64,000 bases of DNA from Microvirga sp. 17 mud 1-3 (lineage in GTDB: Bacteria; Pseudomonadota; Alphaproteobacteria; Rhizobiales; Beijerinckiaceae), in contig NZ_CP029481.1 of assembly GCF_003151255.1 (NCBI RefSeq), forward strand, positions 2,728,001 through 2,792,000, given 5' to 3'. Made by a program: the position numbers and the translations under genes. The notes beneath the pieces were generated by a model that was not told where the DNA came from, did no database searches, and was given only the letters and a program-made list of their open reading frames with translations. Shown in pieces: positions 63,823 through 64,000 of this stretch (its first letter is position 1; each line of letters opens with the position of its first letter).

Positions 63823-64000
63823 GAATTACAGACACCCCAGCTAGATACCGTCTTCCACGCCCTCGGCGACGCCACACGCCGGCGGATGCTCCGTGATCTT
63901 GCGGGCGGTGAGCGGACGGTCGGGCAGCTTGCCGAACCCTTCGCGATCTCGCTCGCGGCCGCCTCGAAGCACATCAAGGTGCTGGAGAGCGCGGGGCTGA
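63817..64000 (+). CDS. ArsR-family transcriptional regulator, 5' part (cut by window edge)
   Basis: The frame from ATG 63817 is open to the window edge (61 codons): LDTVFHALGDATRRRMLRDL and TVGQLAEPFAISLAAASKHIK are the ArsR/SmtB winged-helix start, with no metal-site cysteine in the visible part. The pattern (LGDATRRR, AASKHIKVLESAGL) is that of ArsR regulators often paired with SRPBCC/AHSA1 proteins. Two dyads at its start suggest autoregulation. Confidence 0.88.
   Translation, partial: MVELQTPQLDTVFHALGDATRRRMLRDLAGGERTVGQLAEPFAISLAAASKHIKVLESAGL

Overview
The window is a 64 kb stretch of a GC-rich alphaproteobacterial chromosome, most likely order Hyphomicrobiales and plausibly near Methylobacteriaceae (Microvirga/Methylobacterium-like). 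The evidence for this is a GTTC-N7-GTTC SOS box upstream of recA, a class II DAHP synthase, a eukaryote-type NADP isocitrate dehydrogenase, a MlotiK1-like cyclic-nucleotide channel, psd and pssA genes, a RecA with the rhizobial N-terminus, and three families of intergenic palindromes of the kind common in this order. This placement is inference from gene content; no search was run.

Layout. 1-5.4 kb: an edge-truncated glycerol-1-phosphate dehydrogenase-like gene, divergent from a SorC regulator; small secreted proteins; a YadG/YadH-type ABC exporter. 5.5-14.9 kb: tRNA-Ser, a glycosyltransferase, GST, an EEP phosphatase, a copper module (CueR-type promoter, then copA and a merR gene overlapping by 4 bp), an L,D-transpeptidase, a metallophosphatase and small exported proteins. 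14.9-22.7 kb: an accessory, AT-richer segment with a transglutaminase-like protein, a PEP-CTERM-like small protein, a membrane acyltransferase, a C5-epimerase-like protein and a secreted beta-propeller. Its right part lies between a decayed tRNA 3' end (17.3 kb) and an intact tRNA-Phe (22.6 kb).

22.9-28.4 kb: yacG, maf, pssA and psd. The last two, normally adjacent in this order, are separated by about 3 kb of AT-richer DNA. That DNA carries a Hint (intein-like) domain protein and two secreted four-cysteine paralogues, and is the best candidate for an undescribed system. 28.5-43.6 kb: an Atm1-type ABC exporter, a LysM protein, a LOG protein, gltX, a coupled cysS-GNAT-cimA operon, nadE, a divergent cupin/TetR pair and aroF (class II).

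44-48.4 kb: a frameshifted RTX protein and a type III polyketide synthase with a methyltransferase. 48.4-64 kb: murI, a hydrolase, trmJ, a secreted phospholipase A2-like protein, icd, a GFA protein, an SDR, a VWA protein with tandem C-terminal repeats, a cyclic-nucleotide-gated K+ channel, alaS, recA with its SOS box and terminator, and an edge-truncated ArsR regulator preceded by two matching dyads.

Most of the window is housekeeping. Accessory character is concentrated at 15-22 kb, 25-27.7 kb and 44-48 kb. No CRISPR array, rRNA, intact insertion sequence or prophage was seen.
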